From Thelonectria olida (taxonomy: Eukaryota; Ascomycota; Sordariomycetes; Hypocreales; Nectriaceae), in NCBI GenBank assembly GCA_020736575.1, contig JAGPYM010000011.1, positions 186,001 through 250,000 on the forward strand: a stretch of DNA of 64,000 nucleotides, written 5' to 3'. The notes below the pieces were generated by a model. It was not told where the DNA came from. It worked only from the letters and a program-made list of their open reading frames with translations, and did no database searches. The position numbers were made by a program, and so were the translations under genes. The first letter of the stretch is position 1. The number at the start of each line of letters is the position of its first letter. Shown here in pieces: positions 1-14,424 of this stretch.

Positions 1-1361
1 GTCCACTTCTCCGTGTACTTGCCGCGGACCTGTCTCCTGAAGGGAATGTGCCGGCGGCTCTCAACCTTGCCGCGCATGAGCATACTGCGGTACCGGTCCT
101 TGAGCAGGTTGCCCTCAGGCTTGAGGAGGCGCAGTGACTCCTGCAACTCGTCGGGGAGGACGAGCTCGAGGTCGTTTTCGGGGAGCTTGTACTTTCCGAG
201 CTGCTTGCGGCGGAGCTTGCGCTCCTTCAGCTCCGCGACGGCCTCGTCGTCTTCGGATTCAACGGCCAGGATGAGTTGACGGTTGCGCTCGTCCTCCTCG
301 ACTTCTTCGGCAATCTCTTTGATGCGCTGCTCCTGGCGGCGCTGGGCCTTTATGGAGGCCTTTTGCTTCGCTAGGCGCTCGTCTTCCTTGCGGCGCTTGA
401 TGCGGTTGCGCTGGGCTGGCGTCTTGCGCTGTGGTCGCTTGGTGGTTGGCTTGTCGTCTTCATTGTCTGTCTGGAATCCTTCCCACTCAGAGTCCTCTTC
501 CCATTCGGACATGTCCGCGCGGGCTTCGGCGGCCTCGGCCTCGGCGGCTGATCGAGCAACGGCCTCCTGCTTCTCCTGCTCCTTCTGCTCATCCTCCAAG
601 CGTTTGCGCTCGGCCTCAAGAGCCTTCTCGCTCTCTTCGGCCAGGCGTTCCTCGTAGTCGGCAAACATGGGATTGTAGCTGTAGCCGCCGGCGGGCTTCT
701 GGACGGCGGGTACATGTTTCCCATTCTCAAGGAGGGAGATTGGTTTTTGCTTCATGGACTTGGGAGCCTTGACATTTTGCTTCTCATGGAGAAAGTCGTC
801 GATGTCGGCTTTCTTGGGCTCAACGGCCATGGCCCAAGGGTCGTATGAGGCGTCGTTGATCTCGATAGTAGCATTGTGTTGGCCATCAGCGACTCGTTTT
901 AGGCGGGCGAGCTCCTTGTGTGAGACCCAGTCGGTTCTTTGGCGCTTCGCGGGGATGACGCCGTTGGTAGTCTTGTCGCTGGGACGCTTGCGCATGGAAA
1001 CCGCGGGAACAGCGGATCGTTGAGCAATGATTTCGTCGGCCTTAAGGCCCTTCTTGGCTCCCTTGGATTTTTTGGCAGCTGAATTGTCGCCTTTGACATC
1101 GAGCACAAAGAGGTCTTCGGATGCCTTCTCCTTGATGACACCACTGTACGCAATTTATCTGTCAATATATATTCGGTGGCTTCGGAGGGATAAGAGGAGA
1201 CGTTACCCTCGAATGATTTCCTCATTCAACTGCTTCAGGCCATCTTGCACCTCTGTGACATCGACGTTCTTCCGCCATGCCTTTTTGCCCTTTCGGGAGG
1301 GCTGCTTGTATTGCTGGGGGGCCTCGCCACCCACGGCGGTCTTGGATTGGATCACCGGCAT
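1..1361 (-). CDS. NOP53: Ribosome biogenesis protein Nop53 (3' end cut by window)
   Basis: Two exons on the minus strand, 1361..1207 and 1143..1, with a 63-nt intron (1206..1144) that has a GT donor and CAG acceptor and keeps frame. About 432 residues are visible. The protein starts MPVIQSKTAV and is highly charged: a basic N-terminus, an acidic middle (runs such as SEWEEDSEWEGF) and a long Lys/Arg/Glu helical C-terminal part ending near RRQVRGKYTEKW at the window edge. This composition and the C-terminal motif match the Nop53/GLTSCR2 family. Family members are nucleolar, bind pre-60S particles and recruit the Mtr4-exosome for ITS2 (7S to 5.8S) processing. Probably only a handful of C-terminal residues are missing. 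It is divergently arranged with YPT6. Confidence 0.9.
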
Positions 1362-2022
1362 GTTGATACTGGATCGAGTTGCTGGCGAAGTTGAAATACA
1401 GTCGCAACTCCCAGTTTTCAGGAATCACTGGTGATCAATCACAGATACAGACCAAGTGCAGGATTGACTTGGAGGTGGTGGGGGACCTTGAATTTTTTAA
1501 GCGGGCCCCTTGCTCAATGCACCCAATCAGAGAAATAAACAGGGTCTCGACCAAGCGATAGAGAATTTCTGTACAAAACGGATGGGTTATCTCTTATCAG
1601 CACGTGCCTTGACAAAACAGTGAAAGTCAAGGGTGCTGGTGTCATATATTAAAGCCGAATCCCCCAGCACAGCCTGCTCCGACTAGGCCTAAAAGAGACA
1701 GAGATTCTCCGTACCTTCCTTATGACAACGAGTCCCACCGAGCAAAGTACAAGTCCCTCTGGTCTGGGAATATAACGACGACCTCCTTTCTGATCTTTTG
1801 AACATTGGGCGCTCAACTTAACGGCCTCAAACCATCGCAACTCGGTCGCCATTACCAGATTCATCCACACATCTACTTCAAGCTCTCGACGCCGCTTCTC
1901 CGAATCTTCCTACCCCGAATTTCCTTCGACGACGTGTCCCGCCTGCGGTGACGGACCAGCTATCCCGACTCCCATCCCGCATTTTCTCCCCCCATTCCGA
2001 ATAATTCAACACCACCGCAACA
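1362..2022. promoter_or_regulatory. Divergent intergenic region NOP53 / YPT6
   Basis: This 661-bp stretch lies between two divergent start codons and must hold both promoters and leaders. The YPT6-proximal 150 nt are pyrimidine-rich, as is common in fungal leaders. I see no convincing ORF or RNA gene. Confidence 0.6.
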
Positions 2023-3563
<1,541 letters not shown>

Positions 3564-4952
3564 TCAAGCAGCATACTGCACCTCGACCTCACCGTTGGCC
3601 AACCCAAAGTACGCAGCCACAGGCTTCTGCGCCTGGAGCACCTTGCCCAACTTGACGGCCTCGACGCCGTTGAAGCCGTGGAACAGACCAATCTCGACAA
3701 TGCCTGGCAGCTTGACCAACTCGGCGGCCAGGGCGTTGATCTCCCACTGGCCGTCTTTGCCGGTGCCCGTGACGTCGTCATTCAGGTCCTTGGCCAAAAG
3801 CAAAGGGGGGAAGGGCGCATCGATGAGCCACATGCCGTTATCCGTCACGCACTCGCCAGCTTTGCTGGGCAGGCCGGAGCGCACGGCGGGCAAGGGGGAG
3901 CCCATTTCGCGGAGGCGGATGAGCACGTCGGGGGCGGCCATGGGGAGGACTTCGAGAGGGATGGTCTTCCAGGTGGTGCAGAGACGGGGAGATTGCTTGC
4001 GATAGTCTAGTTATTGAAAGGGAATATGTCAGCAATTATTGAGTTTCTTTTTTTCCTTTTTTTTTTTTCTTTTTTTTTCTTTGGTGAGCGCATGTGGGTG
4101 GGAGGTGTCATGACATGATATCATGATATGATGCTTGTGTAAATTTCAACAGTGAAGTGACTCACCAGCAACAGCGACGAATTTCTTCGCAGCAATGGCA
4201 ACGAGCTTCTCCTGGAAGAGGCAGGCACCACCGCCCTTGATGAGGTTCAAGTCCTCGTCAACCTCATCCGCGCCGTCAAAAGCAACATCCAGAGCAACAG
4301 GCTTCCCATCGACAACAGGACGTTCGTCCAAGTTGGCCAGCGTCAACCCAGCAGCTCGAATGAGACCCTTGGACTGGCTGCCCGTGGGGATAAAAGTCAT
4401 GCCCCCGTAGAATTCGGGGCCTTTGCTCTTGATGGCATCGACAACGTAGACGACAGTGCTGCCGGAGCCAATGCCAACGTACTTGTACTCGGGACTGAGG
4501 TGGTCGTCGACGGCCTGGTAAGCGGCCGACTTCTTTGCGGACTCGACTAGAGAAGCGGAAGAAGCCATTGTTCTGACTTTTGGAGGAACTTTGATGTTGG
4601 GGGAAAAGGAAGATGTTGGAGAAGAGAAAGAGTGAAGCTTGAACACCCCACGATGACGAGCCTGGTGGTGAGGAGGGGTGACGGTGGTGGGGAGACTAAG
4701 CTGGCGACTAACAACGGTTGATGTGTAGGGTAGAGGAGCAGCGAATCGTGTGATGGAGTGGAAGCAGGAAACGGAAGGTTGCTGGAACTGATTCGGCAAT
4801 GTCGCCGAGAGAAGCGGCCGTTTGGATAGTGTGATGATCGGGGCAATTGCAGTTATGGTAGAGGTTGGAAAACAAGAAGACTGGAAACGATTGTAGAAGC
4901 ACCTGGAGCGAAATGACGCAGTTTTGGTGGAGAGGGTTGAAAGCCACTTCAT
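3564..4952 (-). CDS. RKI1: Ribose-5-phosphate isomerase A, with N-terminal extension
   Basis: Two exons, 4952..4166 and 4006..3564, with a 159-nt intron (4165..4007), give 409 residues from the first ATG. The enzyme interconverts ribose-5-phosphate and ribulose-5-phosphate in the pentose phosphate pathway. RpiA motifs are intact: [43 protein letters not shown] and [11 protein letters not shown] second ATG at 4568 ([10 protein letters not shown]...) gives a 281-residue form of normal cytosolic length. The 128 residues upstream are open, rich in Ser, Thr, Arg and Phe and almost free of acidic residues, so they could be a mitochondrial presequence or just a CT-rich leader that happens to be open. 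The intron contains a long poly-purine tract (minus strand) near 4050-4082. Confidence 0.95.
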
Positions 4953-5911
4953 GTGGGATTTTTTTTTTCGAACCTCGTGGCTGTAAATAGTAGCTAAAAT
5001 TTGAGTGAATAATAAAGGTGAGCGGTTATGCTTCCCCTAGTGAGTTGGGATTTAAGACCTGTTGCGAAACTACGGAATTTGCAAACAAACACATGGTGGA
5101 GAGACGATGCACGATAGGCCGATCGATTCAGCACTCGACGGATAGGGACGAGCATGTGATGTGATGGGCAGGAAATATGCACGGCATTTGAGAAAAAATA
5201 TGCATGTCTCACCGAGGACGTCGAATTCCGTTTTCCGTTTCTGTCCAAGCAAAAAAGCATTTCCGAGTCAACGCTGTCGAAACAGAAACAGCCGCCAAGA
5301 ACGCTGAAGAAATCCGAAAAAGGCGAAATGGCTGAGGGATGGGCTCCTGTTTGGCTGCGAGGCTCCTGCGTAATAAACTGTGCCTCATGTAGAGTGACGT
5401 GATGGGCTTGATCCTTGTGTGCCCTGTGTTCCCAAGCCACGCTAAGCCCAGCTGAGTCATGCCAACGGTTGGCTCGCAGAGCTGAGCCACGTGACACGTT
5501 GCCTCTCTCATTTGCTGCTCGTCCGTTGCCGCTTTTTCTCGGGAGCAACGGATGTCCCGACACTGCGAAAGTTGGATGGAAGCAGCGGAAATCATTAAAA
5601 AGACGGAGTCGAAATGTGGGGGCTCCCTTTGATCAATTCGACAGAGACCCTGGCATAACCTGGCTGCATCATTTCCGTCATCACCGCGCGTTGGTTTCCT
5701 CTTTGCCTTTTCTCATTTGCGCTGCAGAACCATTTTTTTCCACTCCTTTAATTTTCGGGGGATTTTATCTGGCTGCGACTGCTTTCGACGAACAAACCGT
5801 CATTGGGACCTTTTTGCGATATCACGCGTGACCGCCCTTTTTAACGACGAATCGAGGGTGGGAGGATAATAATAATCAAGACACCGACTCCAGCTCTCTA
5901 TTTCCGTCATC
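4953..5911. promoter_or_regulatory. Divergent promoter region RKI1 / KEI1
   Basis: This is a 959-bp divergent interval. It contains TGAGTCA (5453-5459), the consensus of Gcn4/Cpc1 or AP-1 type bZIP factors, and CACGTGAC (5488-5495) with an E-box core. These are plain matches to known consensus sites; their use is inferred. No coding region is supported. Confidence 0.5.
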
Positions 5912-6770
5912 ATGTCGAGATTCACCAGACTGTACCTCCGGGTACCGCGGGCAAAGGTAAGGATGGATAATATCCAAGGAACACGGGGTAAGACACAGGA
6001 GTTTGCTGATGCGCATCCTCCTACAGAGCTTATTTGGCTTCATCAGCCTCCAGACCGGCACCGAAGTCATCTCCCTCGCCCTGATCCTCAACAAGGTCAC
6101 CGGCGTCTACGGACTCCTCGCCATCTTGACCGGCTACCAGCTCTCAATCCTTCAGCTCACCACCTACGTCTACTCCATCGGCGTCCTCGTTCTCCTGGTT
6201 TCTCTCATCCCTCACATCCGAAAACAGAGCCCCTTTGAGTGCTTGGCCTTGGCTTGGATCTACATCATCGACACGGGCATCAACATCCTCTACACGGCGG
6301 CTTTCGGACTGGACTGGTACTTTGCGAGCCAGAGCAGCGACTCTCTGCAGACGCAAGCGACGAATATCCCCAGCATTGTTTCCGAGGGTGTACAGGGTCT
6401 CCGCCACGAGACGGCTATCCACGGCAAGGTCGTGCCTCAAGAGACGGCGACGAGCATGCTGCTCATTACTGCCTCCATGCTCATCCGAGTCTATTTCTGC
6501 TTCGTCATCATGGCCTATGGCAAGCAGGTCCTCCAGAAGTACATGCAACTGATGATCCTCGAGGGTCCTGGAGTTGACGACCACGACGGTCCCTTCGCGG
6601 AAGACCTGCCTGACGGAGAGGGCCGCAAGGGCCGCCTTGGCCGCATGATGGTGTCGTGCGGTCGAGGCTATTGGCTGGATCAGCGGGATACCGATGAATG
6701 GGCAAGGGGCATGGATCCCACCAAGCCCGGTGCTGTAGGCAATCTGGGCACTCTTTCCGGAGAGGTGTAA
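5912..6770 (+). CDS. KEI1: Inositol phosphorylceramide synthase regulatory subunit Kei1
   Basis: Exon 1 (5912..5956) encodes MSRFTRLYLRVPRAK; exon 2 is 6027..6770; the intron is 70 nt; total 262 residues. The N-terminal half is hydrophobic with about four membrane segments (SLFGFISLQTGTEV, YGLLAILTGYQLS, YSIGVLVLLVSLIPHIRKQSPF, LALAWIYIIDTGINILYTAAFGLDW). A further segment lies near MLLITASMLIRVYFCFVIMAYGKQV, followed by a hydrophilic tail. The HIRKQSPFECLALAW signature matches the fungal Kei1 family (former DUF1753). In yeast Kei1 partners Aur1 in the Golgi to make inositol phosphorylceramide. Length is close to the family norm. A 244-residue antisense reading frame here is a shadow. Confidence 0.93.
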
Positions 6771-9156
6771 TGCGAGGAACAACGTGATGCCTCCGGTTCT
6801 TGATACGGGCGACGGACAGGAAAATAGTCTTGGCCAAGTTTCGAAAGAAGAGGCCCGCGAAGGCGTGATGGGCAACATGACGCTTTATGCATGACAACAC
6901 ATCTTCGACTACCCCGCCGGCCTTGGGGGATGGTTTGACAAGGAGGACCTAATGACGGGTAATGGGTTTTTGGGTACCAACGAGTGGTTCAAAACCCTTG
7001 TTTTTCTTTTCACGACAATCAACGACAAACAAAGCAAAGCGGATGTGAGAGCGTTTGGTGCGACACAGGGAATAGAGGCAGATCGGCCGGAGCTCTTGTT
7101 TGAGCCAGCGCCACCAACGGACACCAGTCCGGGGTGGGAAACCGAACAGGGCCGGCGACGGGGAAATGCGGCGTGTGCGGCGAAAGTGCGGCAAGTTGTT
7201 CAACCGCCGACGGCAAGAGACTTGCGGCCTACGGTTTGCGGCTTTACCTGCACGTGGTCGGCGGTGAAAGTGGGAAATGGTATTGCGTGATGCGGCGTGT
7301 GTGGCATAGTCAAGCGGACAGAAGGGTGTTGGAGGGATCATTGACTATTATTTCTGGGAGGCAAAGAAAGATCCATTGCGAGAGGCGTCTGGATGTCGAT
7401 TCTTTTTGGTTGGTGTTTTACTTTTGCGTTCTCTGTGGCACGGCTGCCAGTTGGATTAACTAATGGAAACGGGAGAAGAGAGGGTAATGGGACGTGGTAA
7501 TAACGCAACACACACCGTAGCATATTGTACGTATCCTGTCAGTACATAGCGGTATATTCAACAAGAATTGCCTTGTTATTAAATGTTCGTGTCACAGTCA
7601 GTGAATAGGATACCGAGACATTTCCTTTTTAAGGGCTTTTTTCGGGATTGATGGTGAGCTTTGATCATTTATCTAGGTAGACTCCGGAGATCTTAGCGGC
7701 AGTGGGAGTTGATGATGGGTTTTACGGCACTGGGTGGCTGGACAGTGCGCTCAGGGGAATTAAGTTGAGAATTGGGATAGCCAATGGTAAGCATCCTGTT
7801 AATCAATCAGTCATCCAGTCTTCTGTTGGCGTCCGTTGTCGGGAGTCGACGTTGAGACATGCGGATGGCGTAATTCTGTCTCTTCAACAATGAGGCTATC
7901 ACATTGAGCCGAGTCGTAACCCCCGGTCCAAGCTGTCTACTTCGTGACGGACTGATAAATGCAACAGATGATACAAGCCTTGCAGCGGCACAAAGTAATG
8001 TTTCATTCTGCATCATCAAACGGGATTGTCCAGAACACATGCGGCATAACTGAGTGCCTTTGTCGTGTCTGCATCTCTCGATGGTGCAATCCTGCAACGA
8101 CCGGCGGCCGGCCGGTAGTCGGAGCAGCAACGCCTTTGGACCCTTGGAGGCGGGGGCCAGGTGGAAAGAAAAAAAGAGGCATTTCCCTTGCGCCATCTGC
8201 GTGCGGAGTGTTCAGCCCTCTCGCGGGCCGTCGGTGGCCCAACAAGTGGTGCGCGAGCAGGAAGTCGGGGTGGAGAAATGGCCTCTTCCACCAGTCCCAA
8301 GGCTGCACTGCGACGTGCGTTGACCCTGCCGGCACATGAGGACGGCGTCGATTGGGTCGAGTCGTCCGAGTCGAATGGGGCGTCGCCAATCCCAGGCAAA
8401 TCCCAGAGACCCCATTTGTCATCGGCGGTCGCGGAGACGTGCGCCGAGGGTTCGATTTGCTGGTTTCCACGGAGCAGATGCGGTGTCTCTGGCTGCGGTC
8501 CTCCAAAGACCAAAGGCACCGGGCGATTCAATGTGGGGTGGGTCCCGTAGCACCGTCCGGGGCATGTCATATCCCGCTAATCGATCACGCAATCGTTGGC
8601 AAAGATTCATCAAGCGTCAGATTTTTGGTGGTTTGCTCTGTTGTTGCTTCAATTTTTGTGCTGGCGCGGGGAAAAATTCGGCGCAGGTGGTGACCTGGAG
8701 CCGCTGGAGGACCCATTGATCCTTATCCCTCTCTCAGTGAGGCCAGTAAAGCTCGTGGCGAGGGAAGGGGCGTGAAGCAAGTGGTGGAAGGCGTGCCCGA
8801 GACGGGACCAGTCCATGCCGGGGCAAGGCAAGAACTGCCCTTCCCCTTCCCTTTCCTGGTTGGATGTGAAGCGATCCATAGAGAAGATTCCCTTTAGAAA
8901 CCAGAGACCGAGAGCCCCGGAAAGGAAAAAAAAATAATTCTAAAGCAACGCCCCCCCAACGAGAGTCCGCGTGAGCTTTGAATCTCTAACCTTGTTGTTT
9001 TGGGCCTGTTTCTCCTCATCAACCTCTTTCTCCCCTCTCTCCTTCCTTCCTTCCTCCTAATCCTTTCCTTCTTTATTCCTTCCTCCCCCTCCCTCGTCTG
9101 TGCCCACGAGAACCCCAAAAGGTTGCTGTGCGGGAGAACCACGACAGGGTCACATC
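6771..9156. other. Long intergenic region upstream of MET5
   Basis: This 2386-bp interval holds the KEI1 3' UTR and the MET5 promoter. Many overlapping short frames exist on both strands in its GC-rich middle (about 8080-8560), but none has a recognisable product, consistent splice structure or favoured frame. A strong pyrimidine tract (about 9008-9097, CTCC/TTCC runs) directly precedes the MET5 start, typical of highly expressed fungal genes. I see no tRNA or repeat array. Confidence 0.55.
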
Positions 9157-12100
9157 ATGGACGCCGCATCCCAGCACCAGATTCAGACGCCTGAAGAGGC
9201 TGGTGAGTACCTTGTTGCCCTGTTCCTGACGTTCTGCGTTTCGATTTGGCGAATTGGACTTCTCAAGAGTGCGGATGATGCTCTGCGAATCTTGAGAATG
9301 AGATGAGTGTGATAATGCGCTGGGCCATGAGCTTGGAACATCTTCCTCTCGTCTGCATCTTCAAAATCCTCGGGCATGAAAACGGTTCAGATGGCGACAT
9401 TCCGATGTCCGATTTCGAGATCAACGTTTTCAAGCGAGATTCCTTGCCATTGAGACCCAAAAATCACACATTAGAGAAAGAAAAGAAGACCCGTATTGGC
9501 TAACAATGTCTTCCTCCTCGCAGTCGCCAGAATCGCCTACCTCGCCAGCGATGTCATCGTTTCCGTCCAGCCTGCCATCGGCACCGACTCCGAATTCTCG
9601 ACACACCTGAAGCGATATTCCGGTCGCAAAGACCATGGACTCGTTGCGCAGAGCGCCGACTCAGTACCGGAAGTAAGCCAAAATTACCAACCCAGAATGA
9701 ACCCCTCCCCCTCACTTCAATTGGTCTCCCAGTGGCTCCAAAAAATACTCCAATTTCACTGGTTGTCGTCGTGTGCCTGCATCGGCTCGTCGGCCCCTCC
9801 AACATCCCTGCTCTGTGAAGTTGGAGTCGTTTGAGGCATGACGCATGAGCACCTGAACAAAAAGATTTGCTGGGAGCCATGATGCGACAACACCGCGACT
9901 GGAGAATTGAGTGAGGGTTGACGATAGAAAATTGGGAAACTAACAGCTCGCTCTTAGATCGTCCCAGTCCGACACAATGCCGACCCTCTGCTTTCTGTCT
10001 ACACCCCCATCCGCTCCGGAAAGCTCGTCTCCGTCACCACTACCTCCAACATCCTCCTCCCTTCGGTCTCTCACCTCTACAAGTTGGCCAACCACCCCGT
10101 AGTCCTACACGTCTCTCTTCAGCCCCGGACATTTGCCGACTACTCAGTCATCACCGCCATTCGCAACTCAGGATGGACATTCGTTCAGTCAGAGACCCTC
10201 CAGGAGGCCCAGGACATGGCCCTGACCGCCCATGCCCTGGCCATCCGCACCGGCAAGGGTGTTGTCCATTTCTTCGCCCCTTCTACCTCTGCCAATGACA
10301 AGCCAATTGCTGTCGAGGATGCAGCAGTTGTTCGTGACGTTATCGACATCGACAGCGTACGACGATTCCAGGCCGGCTCCGTCACTGGCTCTGGCATCTA
10401 CGCGGATGATGGCCACATCGCAGTCTCCTCTGATCACGACGTTGCCGTCAATGGCACTTCGGACAAGGTTGGCGCCCTGAATGGCGCCAGCGTGAACGCC
10501 TCCAAAGCTCCTTCAGCCGGTACTTCGGTCAAGTCGAGCCAAGCTGCTAGCGAGGCCACCACTCCCACCGCTGCAACTTCGTCGGTCGCCACCACCGTCG
10601 AGACCGCCCCTCCCCAGGTCACCTCCGAGGATATTTACAAGTGCGCTTCACGCATCTGGGCTCAGATCAAGTCCGCTCTCGGCCGATCATACAGCCCTTT
10701 CGAGTACTCTGGCGCCCCTAACGCCGAGAACTGCCTGTTTATCTTCGGCTCTGATGCTGGCACTTTCGCTGAGGCTATTGATAACGCTCGAGCTGACGAA
10801 GTGTTCGCCAACACCGCCATCCTCACTCCTCGCCTCTACCGACCCTGGCTCGGCTCTAGGCTCGTTGAGGCCATTCCAAGCTCCATCAAGAGAGTTGCTG
10901 TGCTCGAGCAGATCCAGCGCAAGACGACAAAGTGGGGTCCTCTCTTGATTGACGTCTTGACCTCTATCAAGAGCGGTCCTGGCGGCCTTCAGACCATCGT
11001 TGGCCACCAGCTGGGCTACATCGCCCCCGAGACCGTTACTCAGGCTCTCCGCGGAGTTCTCCAGAATCTCACGGCCGAGAAGCCTATCCAGAACCTCGAG
11101 GTCGGCAAGAAGAGTGCCTACAAGGAGCCCACTGGTTACGATCTCGCCACCCCTCAACTCGAGACCGCCTACAACAAGATCCTCGATCAGTTGTTTGGCC
11201 AGCGCGTTTACGTCGCCAATGCTATCAAGTCGGCCACCACTGGTCTTTCCGCGACTGTGACCGCCAGCCCCGAGTTCGGATTCGGTTCTCTATTGGCTCG
11301 CAAGGAACGCCGCAGCCAGTTTGTTGCTGAGGTCAAGGAGGCCGCCACCAATGGCGAATTCATCACCGATGCTCCCAAGAGCTGGTTGGCTCGATGGGCC
11401 ATGAATGCTGATGATGCCTCCAAGTCCACTGAGATTGCCGATGATGTTATTGCTCGCCTTGAGACCGATGGATCCTCCACTGCTGCTAAGCTCCTCACTG
11501 CTAAGGGCCTCTTCCGCAAGGAGTCTCTGTGGCTCACTGGCTCCGACGCTTGGGCTTACGATCTTGGTAACTCAGGTGTTCACCATGTTCTGTCCTCTGG
11601 CGAGAATGTTAACATGCTCATCATCGACTCGACTCCCTACTCTGAGCGGGCTGCTGCTGAGGCCAACCGACGCAAGAAGGATATTGGTCTCTACGCCATG
11701 AACTTTGGAAATGTTTACGTTGCTTCCACTGCCGTCTACAGCTCCTATACCCAGGTCCTGCAGGCCCTCCTTGAGGCCGATAAGTTTGATGGTCCCTCCG
11801 TCGTCCTGGCCTATCTTCCCTACTTTGGCGAGAGTGACTCTCCCCTGACTGTTCTTCAGGAGACCAAGAAGGCAGTTGATGCCGGCTACTGGCCTCTGTA
11901 CCGTTGGAACCCCGATAATGAGAAGAAGGGTCTGCCTAACTTCTCTCTTGACTCTGAGCTGGTGAAGTTAGAGCTCAAGAAGTTCTTGGCCCGTGACAAC
12001 CAGCTCACTCAACTTATGAAGAAGGAGCCCAAGTTCGCTGCTGCTATTGCTCAGGACTTCGGTTCCGAGGTTCGAGCTCAGCAGAAGCGCAAGGCTAAGG

Positions 12101-14424
12101 ACGCCTACAACCAGCTTCTTGAGGGTCTCCTGGGCGCCCCCCTCACCATCCTCTTCGCTTCCGATAACGGAAACGCTAGCACTGTCGCCAAGCGACTTGC
12201 CAACCGTGGCCGTGCTCGTGGCCTGAAGACCGCTGTCCTGGCTATGGAGGACTACCCTCTGGAGGATCTCCCTACTGAGGAGAACATTGTCTTCGTTTCC
12301 TCCACTGCCGGTCAGGGTGAGTTCCCTCAGAACGGTCTGCCTTTCTGGGATGCTATCAAGGATAACACCGATCTCGACCTGGCTACTGTTAACTACTCCA
12401 TCTTTGGTCTTGGTGATAGCCACTACTGGCCCCGCAAGGAGGACAAGATCTACTACAACAAGCCTGCCAAGGATCTTGACCGTGTCCTGACCAACCTCGG
12501 TGGTAAGCACCTGTGCGACGTTGGTCTTGGTGATGACCAGGATCCCGACGGATATCAGACCGGCTATACCGAGTGGGAGCCCAAGCTCTGGAAGGCTCTT
12601 GGCGTGGACAATGTTGACGGCCTCCCCGAGGAGCCCGCCCCAATTACTAACGAGGACATCAAGTTGGCTTCCAACTTCCTCCGTGGTACCATCTTGGAGG
12701 ACCTCGCAGATACATCGACTGGCGCCATCTCTGCCTCCAACCAGCAACTCACCAAGTTCCACGGTACCTACATGCAGGACGACCGAGATGTCCGAGATGA
12801 GCGCAAGGCCCAGGGTCTTGAGCCTGCCTACTCCTTCATGATTCGATGCCGTCTGCCTGGTGGTGTTTCCACCCCCAAGCAGTGGATTCAGATGGACGAC
12901 ATTGCTAATGAGCTGGGTAACCAGACCATGAAGCTCACCACCCGCCAGACCTTCCAGTTCCACGGTGTCATCAAGAGCAAGCTCAAGCCCGCAATGCAGG
13001 CTATCAATCGTTCGCTGATGGATACTCTCGCCGCTTGTGGTGACGTGAACCGTAACGTCATGTGCAGCTCTCTCCCCACTGAGTCCCAGTTTCAGAAGAA
13101 GGTCCACTCCTACTCGACGAAAATCAGCGAGCACCTTCTCCCTTCTACCTCGGCTTACCATGAGATCTGGTTGACCGATGAGAACGACAAGAAGGTCCAG
13201 GTTGCAGGTGATGCTGTCCAGGACTTTGAGCCTCTCTACGGCGCTACCTACTTGCCCCGAAAGTTCAAGATCACCATCGCTATCCCTCCTCACAACGACA
13301 CCGATGTGTACGCTCACGATATTGGCCTGATTGCCATCAAGGCCGAGGACGGTAGCCTTGCTGGTTTCAACGTTCTTGCCGGTGGTGGTATGGGTACTAC
13401 TCACAACAACAAGAAGACCTACCCCCAGACTGGCCGCATGTTCGGTTTCTGCAAGCCTGAGGATGTCCACATTGTGTGCGAGAAGATCATGCTTGTCCAG
13501 CGCGACAACGGTGACCGCAAGAACCGAAAGCATGCCCGTCTCAAGTACACCATTGATGACATGACCGTTGAGGTCTTTAAGGCCAAGGTTGAGGAGCTCT
13601 GGGGCAGCAAGTTCGAAAAGGAGCGTCCTTTCCAGTTCAAGAGCAACGTCGACACCTTCGGCTGGGTGAAGGATGAGACTGGCCTCAACCACTTCACTCT
13701 CTTCATCGAGAACGGTCGTATCGAGGATACTGCCGAGTTCCAAATGAAGACCGGCCTGCGTGAGGTCGCCAAGGCCCACAAGAGCGAGTTCCGCCTCACT
13801 GGTAACCAGCATCTCATTCTCAGCAACGTTGCTGACGAGGATCTTCCTACCATGAAGGAGCTGTTGAAGAAGTACAAGCTGGATAACATCCAGTTCTCCG
13901 GCCTCCGCCTGAGCTCGTCTGCCTGTGTGGCTTTCCCCACTTGTGGTCTTGCCATGGCCGAGTCGGAGCGATACCTCCCCGTGCTGATCAGCAAGCTCGA
14001 GGGCTGCATCGAGGAGGTTGGCCTGCGTCAAGAGTCGATTGTGATGCGTATGACTGGTTGTCCCAACGGTTGTGCTCGCCCTTGGCTTGCTGAGGTGGCC
14101 TTTGTCGGCAAGGCCTTTGGTGCTTACAACATGTACCTCGGTGGTGGCTACCACGGCCAGCGACTTAACAAGTTGTACCGCCAGAGCATCAAGGAGGAGG
14201 AGATTCTCTCCATCATGAAGCCTTTGCTTAAGCGATACGCCCTCGAGCGTGAGGAGGGCGAGCGCTTCGGTGACTTCTGCATCCGCGTTGGTGTCATTAC
14301 TGCCACCACTGACGGACGCAACTTCCACGACAATGTAAGCTCCTTCTGAAAGTTTCCTTACTCTGCAACAACAGAGTGCTAACCTGAGATGCAGATCCCT
14401 GATGACGAAGAGGATGAGGAATAA
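9157..14424 (+). CDS. MET5: Sulfite reductase (NADPH) hemoprotein beta subunit
   Basis: Four exons (9157..9202, 9524..9672, 9958..14334, 14395..14424) give 1533 residues. The enzyme reduces sulfite to sulfide in sulfate assimilation, with the flavoprotein alpha subunit Met10 as partner. The N-terminal third resembles a pyruvate:ferredoxin oxidoreductase-type domain and is followed by a low-complexity Ala/Ser/Thr linker. A flavodoxin fold runs from about residue 792 to 940 (ILFASDNGNAST, SSTAGQGEFP, FGLGDSHYWP). The two ferredoxin-like half domains and siroheme region run from about 1020 to the end. The siroheme/4Fe-4S cysteines are present as C1388-x5-C1394 and C1433-x3-C1437 (ACVAFPTC; GCPNGC). 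Length fits fungal Met5. The first two introns (321 and 285 nt) are unusually long for this window. The last exon codes only nine residues, an acidic tail. Confidence 0.96.

Noticed and set aside
6144..6878. 244-codon antisense frame over KEI1
   Set aside because: The sense strand encodes conserved Kei1; the antisense product is His/Asp/Glu-rich with no family features.
8003..8570. Overlapping 120-185 codon frames in the GC-rich stretch upstream of MET5
   Set aside because: Present on both strands in several frames, which is expected from high GC with few stops; no motif or splice support.
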